From the NCBI RefSeq assembly GCF_027596085.1, contig NC_072467.1, positions 28,219,082-28,283,081 of the forward strand: DNA of 64,000 bases, in the 5' to 3' direction. A program made the position numbers and the translations under genes. Shown here one piece after another: positions 50,201 to 62,639 of this stretch. Positions within the stretch are counted from its first letter, which is position 1, and every line of letters begins with the position of its first letter. The notes below the pieces were generated by a model, which did no database searches, was not told the DNA's origin, and saw only the letters and a list, made by a program, of their open reading frames with translations. This stretch comes from Anoplopoma fimbria. Lineage: Eukaryota; Chordata; Actinopteri; Perciformes; Anoplopomatidae.

Positions 50201-51320
50201 TTCTTGATTTATTTAAGGCCTCTGTCTGTGTGTTTGGACTTCTGAAGATGGACTCTGTGTTTTCTTTAGTAACTCCTTTTAGTTTCCTAATGCTTCTGTG
50301 TTCAGAGTAAAACTAAATGATGTAGGAACGTGATCTCAACGCCTGATGTGAGAGATAAATGTGGGTTTCCTGGCTTTTGCTCTGCTGTTTGCAGGTCGGG
50401 TTCTGGTTCATCAGAGAACTGACACTAATAACTAGATCTTTAGAAATGTATTACTGAAAAATGAAGCCACTCAAAAGATATTAAATTGATCAATTTGTGA
50501 GCATAATGATGAGGAGGCAGAGAGCATTTTGCTAAACCGACAGATGCCGATGCAGCTGCAGACTGTAGTTACAGTGCAGGAGAGACAGCTGTAGCCTGAG
50601 AGACCGGCCGACTTCACTGTTTGTTACTGAATTATTGAATGATTTTTATTTGTTGCACAATTCTTTTTTGTACTTCAGCTACTTTTTTAGAAGTCCTCAT
50701 ATATCTAAATACCTTCCATCTTTCACCAAACTGGACCCCACCAGTACATCTCCACAGTTCTAAAGAGCCACACAAACAGTGAACTTCACCAAAGCACTAA
50801 ACCTCCAGACTTCACTTCTCCTTTCAGTCACTCCAGTTAAAGTATGTGGACGTCGAGGTAATTTGCTTTGGAGACGGAGCTGCTTCTCTCAGTGCAGTCT
50901 GATCTCAAGGCAGCTGTAAAAAACATCCCAAAGTGTGGAAGCTTGAGCCCGAAATAGCTGCTCAATTACCGGCGCAGACGATCTATTCTATTTATTTGAT
51001 AAAACCGGAGGACTCGTCTGAGTGTCTCCAACAGGGTTTGATAAACGGCCCTCTGTCCCCACCAGCTAGCCATCTCTCAGTGAGAAAAAAGTTTTAGAAA
51101 GCGTGACTCTGACCCGAGGCTGCTCCTCAGGCTCTCTGGTTTGAGCTAACAGCTCCCTGAGAGGTTGTTGTGAGTTTGTGAATCCGGCCCCATGCGGATC
51201 TTAAGATGGACTTTTAACATCAGAACTACTCTATTTACATAACATCATATTCAACTTCTTTGCTTTGTATTTAATTATTCAGGCTGTTCCTGGCAGCAGG
51301 TCTCAAAACTTAAACCGATC
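47276..51320. other. Intergenic, nothing recognised
   Basis: No coding, RNA or repeat feature that I can support. Some patches (49550-49650, 50980-51130) are richer in GC but show no conserved reading frame. Confidence 0.5.
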
Positions 51321-51690
51321 TGCATTCTCTCTGCTGTCCACCAGGGGGCGACTCCTCTGGTTGTATAGAAGTCTATGAGAAAATGACTCTACTTCTCTCT
51401 TGATTTATTCCCTCAGTAAACATTGTAAACATGAGTTTATGGTCTCAATCTCTAGTTTCAAGTCTTCTTCAATACAGCATGATGTTCATTTAGTAAATGA
51501 TGCTCCATTTAGAGTCAAACAGACCATAAAGCAGGGGATGCTTTAGGGCGGGGCTACACACTGATTGACAGGTCCACACCAGAGACGTATACGGCGTCTC
51601 TACGTCACTCCTCCTCAGTCCATATATGGTCACTTCCTGTTCACTGGTTGCAAAAAAAGCCAAAATGCCGACGGCCACAGTGCTGAACTA
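51321..51690 (+). mobile_element. Dispersed repeat family A, copy
   Basis: A forward copy starting at the CTGCATTCTCTC segment and running through the GCCAAAATG tail. It is nearly identical to the 41.4-kb copy over about 340 bp, so both are recent. Confidence 0.7.
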
Positions 51691-53142
51691 GAGGCTTCAA
51701 TCATACAACGTTGAAGAAAAGAGGAGTGTAAACGGTCCAGTACATTCTTTAGCTTATCCAGCTAACTAATTGCAGTAACAGTTAGTCTAAATCTGTAATT
51801 TCTATTTTCATGAGTGCTTAAAATGAGTTTTTGTGCCTGTTGGTCTGCAGATGAAGATCATGGGATGTGATCAAAAGCTCAAGAACAGCTAATAAATGGC
51901 TCAAATATATCTATTTAAACACATCACCTTTGGACACTGGGAGCTTGTGATGGGCATTTTTTTTTAAAGATTGGAAAAAAAAGATTAATTAAAAACTATT
52001 AATGGATTCTTCAATAAAATGGACAGATGATGCAGCTGTGTGACATTAAACTCAAATAAAAAAGAGGGCTTCCAGGCAACTCATTTCGTTAGATGCCAGT
52101 TGCCTTGACTCAGGTGGGAGGGACTAAGATGCAAGGACAAGAGGTGAGGAAGGGAATCAAGGAAGAGTTTGAAGACGTTATATATGGAACATCAACACCC
52201 AGGTCACATTTCCGCCTCCTCTGGAGTCCAGATGTTCAGAACAAACATCTGGAGATCTCTGCAGAGAGAAACAAACAAAGCAGGAATTTTAATTTTCCTC
52301 AGTACAACAATTTACAACGACATAGACGAATCAGAAAATGACTATGTGGAAGAGTAAAAATAGACCACAGAGACTTAAAAAAGCTGAGTCATGTCCTGAG
52401 GAGGTTTCACGTGTCCTCAGACATCTTCTCACTGAAATGACTTTTTACTGAAAAAAGCTCCACCAGCGGCCGTGTTCATAAAGTTACTGAGAATATCCTC
52501 AGAGGGGTTTGATATGTCAGAGTTAAGGAGGGATTTCAGACATTTCTCTCATTTTGAGGGAGGAAAGGAATAAAAGTTTAATGTGAGTCACCATGGCAAC
52601 ATGTGACCTGGAAACACGGCCTGTAGCAGGAACCACAGAGGAGGTCTGAGCATTTTATCTGCTGTTTATATTCCCGTCTGTCTGTCTGACTATCTGTCTG
52701 ACTGTATAAGAAGCAGTCATAAAACCTTTACAAGTGTTTAGTTGAGATCAAAATGAACGGTGTGTTCCGAGCAAAGGGCGCCCGAGGATGGCGGGAAAGG
52801 GATGAGGACGTTTGTTTTCTTGTCCCTGCCTGTTTTTATGAAAGCTTGCCGGATGTGGTGAAAGTTATTCTGTCATAAATATTACATTAAGATTATATGG
52901 TTAATGGTAAACACTGCATAAAGTGTGTCTGATTGTCTGGGAAAATAATTGATTAAAAAATAACTCAATAATAATAATAATAATAACCAATCAAAGAGCT
53001 CCACAGAGCTGACATGTAGTTTATCCAGTAACACGGCATAATAAGACCTTGGATATTTGTCTGTGTATGATTTTATATCGTGCACAGCTGGGCTGAGGTC
53101 AAAAAGTCTTTCTGAGCTTTAACAACACAAGGTCATCATCAT
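51691..53142. other. Intergenic, nothing recognised
   Basis: Unique sequence between a family A copy and the 13-bp array. Confidence 0.5.
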
Positions 53143-54188
53143 TGTTACGTTACGATGTTACGTTACGATGTTACGTTACGATGTTACGTTACGATGTTAC
53201 GTTACGATGTTACGTTACAATGTTACGTTACGATGTTACGTTACGATGTTACGTTACGATGTTACGTTACGATGTTACGTTACGATGTTACGTTACGATG
53301 TTACGTTACGATGTTACGTTACAATGTTACGTTATGTTGTTATGTTACATTGTTATGTTATTTTGTTATGTTATGTTGTTATGTTATTTTGTTATGTTAT
53401 GTTGTTATGTTATTTTGTTATGTTATGTTGTTATGTTATGTTGTTATGTTATGTTATGTTATGTTGTTATGTTATGTTATGTTGTTATGTTATGTTGTTA
53501 TGTTATGTTGTTATGTTATGTTGTTATGTTTATGTTGTTATGTTACATTGTTATGTTATGTTGTTATGTTATGTTGTTATGTTATGTTGTTATGTTATGT
53601 TGTTATGTTATGTTGTTATGTTATGTTGTTATGTTATGTTGTTATGTTATGTTGTTATGTTATGTTGTTATGTTATGTTGTTATGTTATGTTGTTATGTT
53701 ATGTTGTTATGTTGTTATGTTATGTTGTTATGTTGTTATGTTTATGTTATGTTATGTTATGTTGTTATGTTGTTATGTTATGTTGTTATGTTGTTATGTT
53801 GTTATGTTATGTTATGTTATGTTGTTATGTTGTTATGTTATGTTATGTTATGTTATGTTGTTATGTTATGTTGTTATGTTATGTTGTTATGTTATGTTGT
53901 TATGTTATGTTGTTATGTTGTTATGTTGTTATGTTATGTTATGTTTTGTTGTTATGTTATGTTATGTTATGTTGTTATGTTATGTTATGTTATGTTGTTA
54001 TGTTATGTTATTATGTTATGTTGTTATGTTATGTTGTTATGTTATGTTGTTATGTTATGTTGTTATGTTGTTATGTTATGTTGTTATGTTTTGTTGTTAT
54101 GTTATGTTGTTATGTTATGTTGTTATGTTATGTTGTTATGTTATGTTGTTATGTTATGTTGTTTTGTTATGTTATGTTGTTATGTTAC
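53143..54188. repeat. 1-kb array of a 13-bp unit, CpG-rich at its left end
   Basis: About 80 copies. At 53143-53335 the unit is ATGTTACGTTACG; from there on it is GTTATGTTATGTT with occasional 8-bp and 5-bp units. The period of 13 is not a multiple of three and no frame contains a stop, so all three plus frames are open for over 340 codons. Confidence 0.95.
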
Positions 54189-56079
54189 TGTAGCCCACTT
54201 ATCCCTAGTTTAGTCAGGGAAGGGCCCTGAGTTCTTTAAAACATATAACTCACTCTACAATTACTAATACTTTTGTTTTGTTGTCTTGAGTTTCTGTTTT
54301 AACGTTGAATGAAATGTGTCACTATTATTATGCAAACAATTTACCTTTAGACACCTCTATCTAAGAAAATGACCAGACTCCACACTGTAATTACGTTTTA
54401 GAAATATAACCTTTCAATGATTTACTTGGGGAATTTTAAAATAGCAAAATAAAAAACATTCAGTCTCAATCACTTCACAATTTCTTAAGATAACACGAGT
54501 TATACAATATTTCCCTTCAGTTAGAATTACTATGATATAACTCAATTCAATTCAAACTATACACACGACTCACTACTACATATGTAAGTCTGAATGTTTC
54601 TGTTAGTTACAGAAATAGTCGGCTGCGTTCCCTCCACCAATTCAGTCAGACTGATTCTCAGTCAAACACTTCGTTTGCTGTATAAGCCACAAGGGCATGT
54701 GTAGTTTTTTCTCGTTTATTCAATTTTAGTTACAAAGAGCAGACCTTATAACACTGTTGATGTGATGCTCTATGAAAAGCCAACATCATTAATGAGGATT
54801 CATGACTTAAACTGAGATGAGCTTTAACTTTGCCTCAGTTAGTGAAGCTCACGGAGGCAGAACTGTCAGCGTGTTGTCATAACGGATCATAACCCCAGAA
54901 CTCCAACCGCGATCAAGCATCTAACTCTGCCAGAACTCCCCCGGAGTTTATCCTCTCGGTAAATGATGCTTCCTTTTTTGTGAAGTTAACATTTCAAAGC
55001 AGCGTTTGAAGTGTTTATCTATAGGAGAGATATCATGGGGAGCACCAGCAGAGTGCTCGTTAACACAGTTAACACAGGACATGTTTACTACCACCTCTGG
55101 AGTCCAGACGCTGCTGATGGTCTGCACAGATCATCTGTGGTAGAAATGACTCCGCTATATCTTGATATACATATTATTGCTAACATATTAATGCCCTGAA
55201 TACCATATAGAGAACTTAAAAAGAACAAGGTGCTAAAAGTGGAAGCATTAGTTATTTTCGCACAGCGGAGGTAAAGTGTCACTTTTAATCATCATCTCTG
55301 AAGTTCGGACTCGGCGACACAGTCACAGGGTCACAAAGTTTCTGGGGCTGAAGTCGAGGTCGTGAGGTTAACGTCTGACAGCGTGACGACTTCAGCCTCG
55401 ACAGCCGAAAACACAGAGTGAGAAGAGAGGAGGGGTGTCATTTAAAGCCAATGTGTGGGCACAAAGTGGGACACGTCCATCAGCTTTATTCAAACTGCAC
55501 TTTAATATTTAAGGCTTTGTTTGTGCTCTGAAGTACGGCTGAAATGATCAAATATGTTCCAAAAACGTCACTGAAAATGATGGTAATGGCCGGTATGTTT
55601 CATGTGATTTTCCTTTAAGTAAAATCATCTGTTTTTGTGCTTTTAGTGAAAAGGACCATTGTTTTGATAGAATCACATACTGATATAAGAAATGATGAGT
55701 TTTGATAAAATTGTAACAAAAAGCATAACAATATTTTATTGATTTAAATAGTTTGGTATTGTCGTTCCCTTAACTTAACTTAAACAGATACCAGTACTTC
55801 TACCTCATAATCTCCTAAACCTCACACAATAATGTATTTATACTGTTTATGATCATTCAGAGAGGCTGATACATTGAATATTGATTATTTATTGAATTTT
55901 TATTGAATGTTTACTGATTATTGTATAGTGGGAGAAACCTGGTCACCAGGGGAAAACCCGAACAGAAATATGACTGAAGTAGATGTTTAGCTTCAGTCAG
56001 CATAAAGTGCATATCTTTGTGTTTTTACATTGTGGGAGGAAAACCCACGCAGACACAAGGAGATATACAAACTCCACCC
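54189..56079. other. Intergenic, nothing recognised
   Basis: AT-rich unique sequence. A possible plus-strand tttatt (AATAAA on minus) at 55888-55893 could serve the coiled-coil gene, but it is 660 bp past its stop. Confidence 0.4.
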
Positions 56080-56510
56080 GGACAGACGGGTGGAGGGGGG
56101 AGGGAGGATGGATAGAGGGTGAAAGTGGAGAGAGGGAGGGAGGGTAGAAGTAAAGGTTGAGGGTGATGACGTTGGAGGAGGGAGATGGAGGATGAAGGAG
56201 TGGGTGAGGAAGTTGGAGGTGAGGAAAGGATGAAGAAAGGTGGAGGAGGGAGATGGAGGAGAAATGGAGATAGAGGGTGATGGAGGAGGGAGATGGGAGT
56301 GTAGTGAGGTGGATAGATGGAGGGGTTGAGGAAGATGGAGCTGAGGAGAGGATGAAGTAGGTGGAGGAGGGAGATGGAGGATAAATGGAGATGGAGGGTG
56401 ATGGAGGAGGGAGGTGGGAGTGTAGTGAGGTGGATAGATGGAGGGGTGATTAGAGAAAGAAGTATGTGGAGGGAGATGGAGGGAGGCTGGAGAGGTGAAG
56501 GGGTGTTCTT
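56080..56510. repeat. Purine-rich tandem array downstream of the coiled-coil gene
   Basis: Over 90% A+G on the plus strand, with GGAGGGAGATGGAGG words. A unit of about 118 bp is present twice (about 56215-56332 and 56333-56450), including GGTGGGAGTGTAGTGAGGTG or its near copy. The polypurine strand with mirror-like stretches could form triplex DNA. Confidence 0.85.
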
Positions 56511-56549
56511 CTTCGCCTCCATCTTTTCTGTCTTTTCCATCGCAGCTTT

Positions 56550-57590
56550 CTACTTCTTGTCTTTCTTCTCCATTTCCTCCTTTAGCATTTTGCTTTTCAT
56601 TTTCTCCAACACTGTCTCTCTGTCCTCTGTGGTCTTCTTGTGAAAGAAGCCTCTCCTCTTGTTTTTCTGTTTGAGACAGAGGTCTTCCAGGACTTTGTTC
56701 TCGTCCTTCAGCTGTTTGACTTTTGTCTCCCAGCTCTCTTGTCTGATGACCAGGTCGTCCTCCATCTGTTTGACTCTGGTGTGCAGCTGTTGGACTTCAG
56801 TCTTCCAGCTCTGCTGCGTCTCCTCCAGGTCTTTCTTCTCATCCTCCAAATCCTCTAATTTGATCTCCCACTCTTCATTCTTGGCCTTGTTCTTGGCCAG
56901 CTCCCTCTTGAACTTTTCATTCAGAATTTTGTAGGTTGCCTGCAAATCTTTCAGTTTCATGTCCCAGCTCTGTTCTTTGTCTGCCAGCTGTTCTGTGAAC
57001 TCGTCCTCCAGTTCTTTCTTCCTTTCCTCCATCAGTTTGACTTTTGTCTCCATCAGTCTTAGTTTTGTCTCCCAGCTGTGTTCTTCCTCTGCCAGGTCTT
57101 TTGTGAACTTGTTTTGCAGTTCTTTCTTCTCGTCCTCCATCAGTTTGACTTTTGTCTGCATCAGTCTTAGTTTCTTCTCACAGCTGTGTTCTTCCTCTGC
57201 CAGGTCTTTTGTGAACTTGTCCTGCAGTTCTTTCTTCTCGTCGTCCATCTGATTGACTTTTGTCTCCATCAGTTTGAGCTTCGTCTCACAGCTCTGTCTC
57301 TCGTCCACTTCCTTCCTGAACTCGTCCTCCAGAGCGTTGTATTTTGTTTTCCACGCTCTGTCGTTCTCCAGGAGTTCAGCTTCTTTGTCCAACAGCTGGT
57401 TTTTGGTCTCTGTGAGTTCCTGAGAGGGACTGTCTCCTTTCTTTTTCAGATCCAGGATTTCAGTGGCCCTCTGAACCTGCTCCTGCACCTGGTTCTTGAT
57501 GTTCTGGTCTTCAGACTGCAGCTCAGAGTCTTTCTGGCTGTGGGACGTGGCCTGGTTGCTTTGGTCTGAGACCTTTTGTGCCTCGTACAT
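56550..57590 (-). CDS. Intronless coiled-coil protein of unknown function, 346 residues
   Basis: An uninterrupted minus-strand frame runs from ATG 57588-57590 to a TAG ending at 56550, with an in-frame TAA directly before the ATG. The protein is highly charged (Lys/Glu-rich), with long heptad-like helices from about residue 60 to 305 and a basic tail (KRRGFFHKK, then KEEMEKKDKK). It has no signal peptide or membrane segment. A 36-residue unit repeats exactly: the S-[CW]-E-x-K positions fall at residues 101, 137, 173 and 209, then shorten to 241, 262 and 287. The strongest units read KKELQxKFTKDLAEEEHS. I do not recognise the family; it resembles generic fish coiled-coil proteins. A random or decayed sequence would not keep such a frame and heptad pattern. 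No introns, no clear poly(A) tract and weak Kozak context: either a lineage-specific single-exon gene or the large last exon of a longer gene. Confidence 0.65.
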   Translation of the reverse strand: MYEAQKVSDQSNQATSHSQKDSELQSEDQNIKNQVQEQVQRATEILDLKKKGDSPSQELTETKNQLLDKEAELLENDRAWKTKYNALEDEFRKEVDERQSCETKLKLMETKVNQMDDEKKELQDKFTKDLAEEEHSCEKKLRLMQTKVKLMEDEKKELQNKFTKDLAEEEHSWETKLRLMETKVKLMEERKKELEDEFTEQLADKEQSWDMKLKDLQATYKILNEKFKRELAKNKAKNEEWEIKLEDLEDEKKDLEETQQSWKTEVQQLHTRVKQMEDDLVIRQESWETKVKQLKDENKVLEDLCLKQKNKRRGFFHKKTTEDRETVLEKMKSKMLKEEMEKKDKK

Positions 57591-58129
57591 TTATGTGTAT
57601 TTATTATAGGCATATTTGTCTTTATGTATTTATTTATTTATTACATTTTGAATAATTGGAATTCCATTACACAAAGAGAACGCACTTTAAAACAAAACCT
57701 GAAACAAGCCTATAAAAACAAATTGTACAATATTAATACAATAAAACTAACTTTCACGGCAATTGTATATTGGAAATGAGAGAATATGTTACAAATATGT
57801 CGAAATTTCACTTTTTTTGTCTTCAGCATGTCTGAACAATTTACTGTTCTAATACTTTTACTACTTTTATTACTTTAACTTATATTAGTTTTTGTTCACA
57901 CCCTGTTAGAATCTATGTTTCATAGAACATTTCTCTTTTTGTCTGCATGTGGATGACATTTACATGAAAAAAAGAGACGTTTTTGTGCTCCAGTGCTAAA
58001 ACATTGTTTTTATATGTAATTCTTTGTTCACATTTGATCAACTTTGACAACATGAAGTGTTAATGCCACATGGAGGTGCTGTGAAAGAGTGGGGGAGCCA
58101 TCTATACTTAGGCCTTTGCAGCCAGGGTT

Positions 58130-58485
58130 TGGATCAGACATGCATAACAAAGAATGTATTAACCTTAATAAGACATTGTTCTCATTTTAGCTGTTAATAA
58201 GTACATAATAAAGTATTTAATATTCTTTATTTAGCCACAAAAGGTTAATAAATCATTGACAATAGTTTAATGGGTAAGTTTAGTAAAACTTGATCAATGT
58301 TTTTGTAATGCATAAGGCTTTTATAAACTGTTAACAAGTGCTTATAAATGTCTTAAAATCTACCAGTAGTGTTTATAATGCTGTTTTTAATACAATCAAA
58401 AATAATTCTGTTAGTAAGCCTCTTATAAGCACTTATAAAGGCCTTATTACCTATTCATTAACAGTCATTAATATAAAGCGTTGAC
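58130..58485. repeat. Probable interspersed repeat with TTATAAGCACTTATAA words
   Basis: Repeated AAGTGCTTATAAATGTCTTA, AAGCACTTATAAAGGCCTTA and GTTAATAA words in both orientations resemble a common fish MITE. The ends cannot be fixed by eye. Confidence 0.45.
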
Positions 58486-58586
58486 CTGTTTTGTATTTGC
58501 AACTTTTCTCAGTCTGAAGATAATTCAGTTTTGGCAAATACTGACGTTGACTTTCAGAACTGACAACCTCGTCTACATCAGTCCAC

Positions 58587-58687
<101 letters not shown>

Positions 58688-58699
58688 GTGTAAGTATTC

Positions 58700-61600
58700 A
58701 GCCGGTGTCACACAGATTTCACATGTGACAGCGTGATGGTTCTCCGTCTCTCCTCACTAACGAGAGGACGGACAGGAAGACGACACCTAAAGGTCAAAGC
58801 GTCAATTATAAGAATGTCAACAAAGGAAGAAACACGACACGTTTAAACACAGAGTGACCCCGAATATAGAGCAGAGGTGCATGTGTGGACGGACAGGAGG
58901 TGTTTGTGTAGATGTGTGTGACAGTGCGCATGTTCTACGCCGATGGCGCTCTGATGTTTGTTTACAAAGTTTAGTGCCAGAAAATGTCAGAATTCAGAAA
59001 CTTTCACCAAACTATCTTTCGTTTTTGTTTTGATGAGAGAAAAAAGTACATAATGTGAATTTTAATTTGAGCCTGTTGTTTCATTTGAATTGCCTTTGGA
59101 AATAAATAAAGCTCCTGCGTGTTTCCTGCATGTGTCATGTGTTTGTGATTTCACTGACTCTTGTTCAGAGCCGACATGGTGAACACGTCTGCCGTGCTGC
59201 TAATCTTCCCTCATTTAAACAAAGGTGCAAATGTGCAAGGACTGATGAGTGCTCCCTCCTATTGTCTCTGGATGCACCTACATATGTTTATAATAAAACA
59301 GCTATTATATGGATCGGCCTCATTAAACGTGGCTGAACAGCTCATTAAGAACAAAAACAACATGAAACAACTGCAGCATGAAGCTAAAACTGGAGGCAGA
59401 AGATTAGCTGAAGGCTGCACAGTATTTTAATAATGCTCATATTGTGCTTCTCACTGGTAAATGTTAATAAATAATTTACTAATGCTTTATTCCTCAAGTA
59501 TTAGCAATTATAACTTTTTGGGTTGTTACAATTAATAGAACAGTTTGACATTTTGGGGAAATAGATATGAGATTGAATATTTACAACTCATTCTTGAGCT
59601 TTGAAATAGTAGTTTGTCATAAAAATCTCACTCAAGGCCTAAAAGTTCTGGAAAATATGCTGTACTGCAACAAGGCCACTTCAAAAACCAGCAAAGAACA
59701 ATGAATACCAGGGGCTTAGCTTCTAATATGTACAAAATCAAAGGAAACATCATTTCTTGAAATTATATGCAATTTTTAGGCCTCTAGAGATAAAAAGATA
59801 TTTTGAAATTAGCTGATAAAACTCATTTTGAGCTTTTTTTCCCACTAGTATTAGGACGTGTTGTGTGTTATATTATGGCTGCAATGCTTTAAAGTAGTAT
59901 TGATTTCTTAGATATTTAGGATCTATTGTCTAGGAGTAACGTGTTAGATGATTGTGTCTCATATAAAGAGTTATTATTTATATTTTTAGTATAGTAGTTG
60001 TCTGAAGGTCCTTAAAAAAAAATAAAAAAAATAAACACACAAACAAACCACTACTAATGAAAGCAGGCCAGATAATCACATTATGAGTCGACTCGTCCAA
60101 TATAAAGCAAATTAAAAAAAGATGTTAATATTGCAAATATATATTGTAAAAGCTGTTGTGTGGATGAAAAGCATTGAATAAATGATGGAAACATGAGATG
60201 TTTGTGGAGCAAAGAGCAGACTGTAATATTCCTCAAATTAATACATGAAACTTAGACAGTTAGTTGCATATTTTATTTATGAAACAGGATTGCGTTACAT
60301 AATGTTGTTCTTTCACTGTCACTTATTTCCTTGTTATTGTGTTAATTCACCTCTAAAATATGCTTCCACACATTTTCATCAGACATTAGACTTTAGAGAT
60401 TCATTTAAAAACAATTAGACTTAAAATAAAAAGAAAAAACAATCATAACCTGGTATTTTTCTGTGTTTTTGAAAGGCAGTAATAGTACACACTACTGTTT
60501 TCCGGTTACCATGGAGACCTGTATTTACGTCAGCACAAGGCGTAGCTGATGGAGCATCTCTCAGAATGTAAAATAACACATTAAGGTGCGTTTCCATGAA
60601 TGTTCATATACATCTGTCCACTTCATTAGAGAGGCGGAAAAGTATATGATTCACACTAACCACATGATTATGAGCTTGCTTCCTAGAAATGATTTTAAAG
60701 GCTGCTGCTAAAAATGAAATACATTTTCTCTTTTGATCTTCAAGCTGTTCTTTACATTTTTCTTAATGGGATTCTTTGAAAGTGGTTTATTTCATGTAAA
60801 GTAGAGTTTCTCTGTTTTAAATCGAGAGGATTTCTTCTCTTTGTTGATCTTCATGCATCAGCTCACATTCACACTGGGAGCCGCCCAGTCCAACCACAGT
60901 ATACTGGTTTATGGGACTCAGAATCTCAGAACATCACTCGAGGGATTTACAAGACGACAAATAGTAAACTATTACTGACATGAGTATTACCTACTCATTA
61001 TTAACATTATATTTCTGGTGTATATTCTGCTTATAATAAGCGGAATACAAAACATTAGGAGCAGAGTAACCTCAAAGTGTGACTGCTCTGTTCACACGGG
61101 TTTAAATCAGGTCATTTAGAGGACATTTGGAGCAAAATTGGTCTATTTATATGTAAATGAGCCTCTGTGCAATAAAAAGTTTAATTAACAAAGATCCGGT
61201 GTCGCCCACGAACACATCTTTTATTTATTAAACTCGTCGGTACCTACATGGATTTATTCTTTTTCCTGTGATCAGTAAGTCCGTCTTTTATTTCTAAATA
61301 TCATCCGTTTTCAGACGGCTCCTGACATTTATGAAACCTACGTCCAGCTGTTACCCCTCAGATTTTAAAATCTTCACTCTGTTTAGCTCTGTGTTTTCCG
61401 ATTGATTCTTCTTTTATAAGAAGGGCACTTTACATGACCTCACACCAGACCGCCTCTGAGAAATGCTTTTAGTTATTGAACCAATGAATCCACTCAGATC
61501 CTCTGGTTCTTCTATTTTAGCTGAACACAAAGATTTAATGAAGCTGCTTTTAGAGGCTCCAGTCTGTTTAAACAGCATCTGAGAGGAGATGAAAATATTA

Positions 61601-62639
61601 ATATTTTAAAACAGAAACTAATAAAACATCTATTCAGTCCGACTTTCATGTAGGGTTTTATAAGTTTATTTATTGTATTTGTTTGTGGACAAAATGTAGA
61701 ACTGGATCTGTTTCACTTGGGGATAGAAAAAATCTATATGTAAATTAATAAATTGCAACATTAAAAATGGTAAAAATCAATAAATAAAAGTCAATAGAAT
61801 AAAATTAACTCCAGGGATTAGAAATATTATAAAAAACAATGATTAAAGCTTAAAAACTAAGGATGTATATTATAACAAATCGTCTTTTAAATCATTTATA
61901 AAGCATTTTAAATTGCATACGATTCTTTTTAAAAGGTTCTATGTGAATACAACTTGATTGATTGATTGAAAGCTGCTCAAACATCCACAACAACAACAAA
62001 AAAAGAGAGAAAAGAGGACAAGAGACGACGGAGAGGACGAGTTGAGTCGAGGAGAGGATTAAACTGCAGCTCTGGTCCAAGAAGTTTCTGAGGATATTTT
62101 AAATGAAACTGGGTCACATGTGGAAGTGTAAGCTGCAGCTGCAGGCTTCTGTGGAAAGAAGGACTCACAATGACAACTGCACATTTTATATGTAAGATTC
62201 CTATTCCTCACTTTTATCCAGCAGCTCTACTGTTTCCGGCTGTTTGCTCTGATTATCTGTTCTCAGCAGACCTCAGCAGGTCAGATGGAGTCTCAGCTTG
62301 GCCCTGCTGTCCTGGACGTCTGACAGGAGTTCATCCAACAACCCTGTTATCAGTGTTGTGAGGTTGGCTGCTTCAGGAGCCTCAAGGTTGTTGTTTTTTT
62401 GTGTTTTTTGAGTAGTTATTTTCCTCAAGCCGTCTTCTTTGCATAAATTATCATAAAGCAACCTGAGGCCGGTACTACGAACCAGGATCCAGGGTTATCG
62501 AGGTAACTTCAGGATTAACTCTGGGTTTTGAGTCCTACGATGGTGGTTTCATTCCTATGGAGGTAGATCGCCATGGTTACTGATGCTGAACACCTAATCT
62601 GCTCCAGAGAAGGTGATGTTCTGTAGACTCAAGTTCGGC
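58700..62639. other. Intergenic, nothing recognised
   Basis: AT-rich; no exon with both splice sites, no long frame and no clear repeat. Confidence 0.5.

Noticed and set aside
41637..51678. Two nearly identical 62-codon minus frames at 41637-41825 and 51490-51678
   Set aside because: They are the same frame in two copies of dispersed repeat A; other copies break it, so it is not a conserved gene.
53142..54230. Three overlapping plus-strand frames of 341-362 codons
   Set aside because: They are all readings of one 13-bp repeat that contains no stop in any frame; composition is only Met, Leu, Cys, Tyr, Val and similar.
56025..56540. 171-codon Pro/Ser/His/Leu-rich minus frame below the coiled-coil gene
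   Set aside because: It reads the purine-rich array on its pyrimidine strand; stops are rare there by composition.
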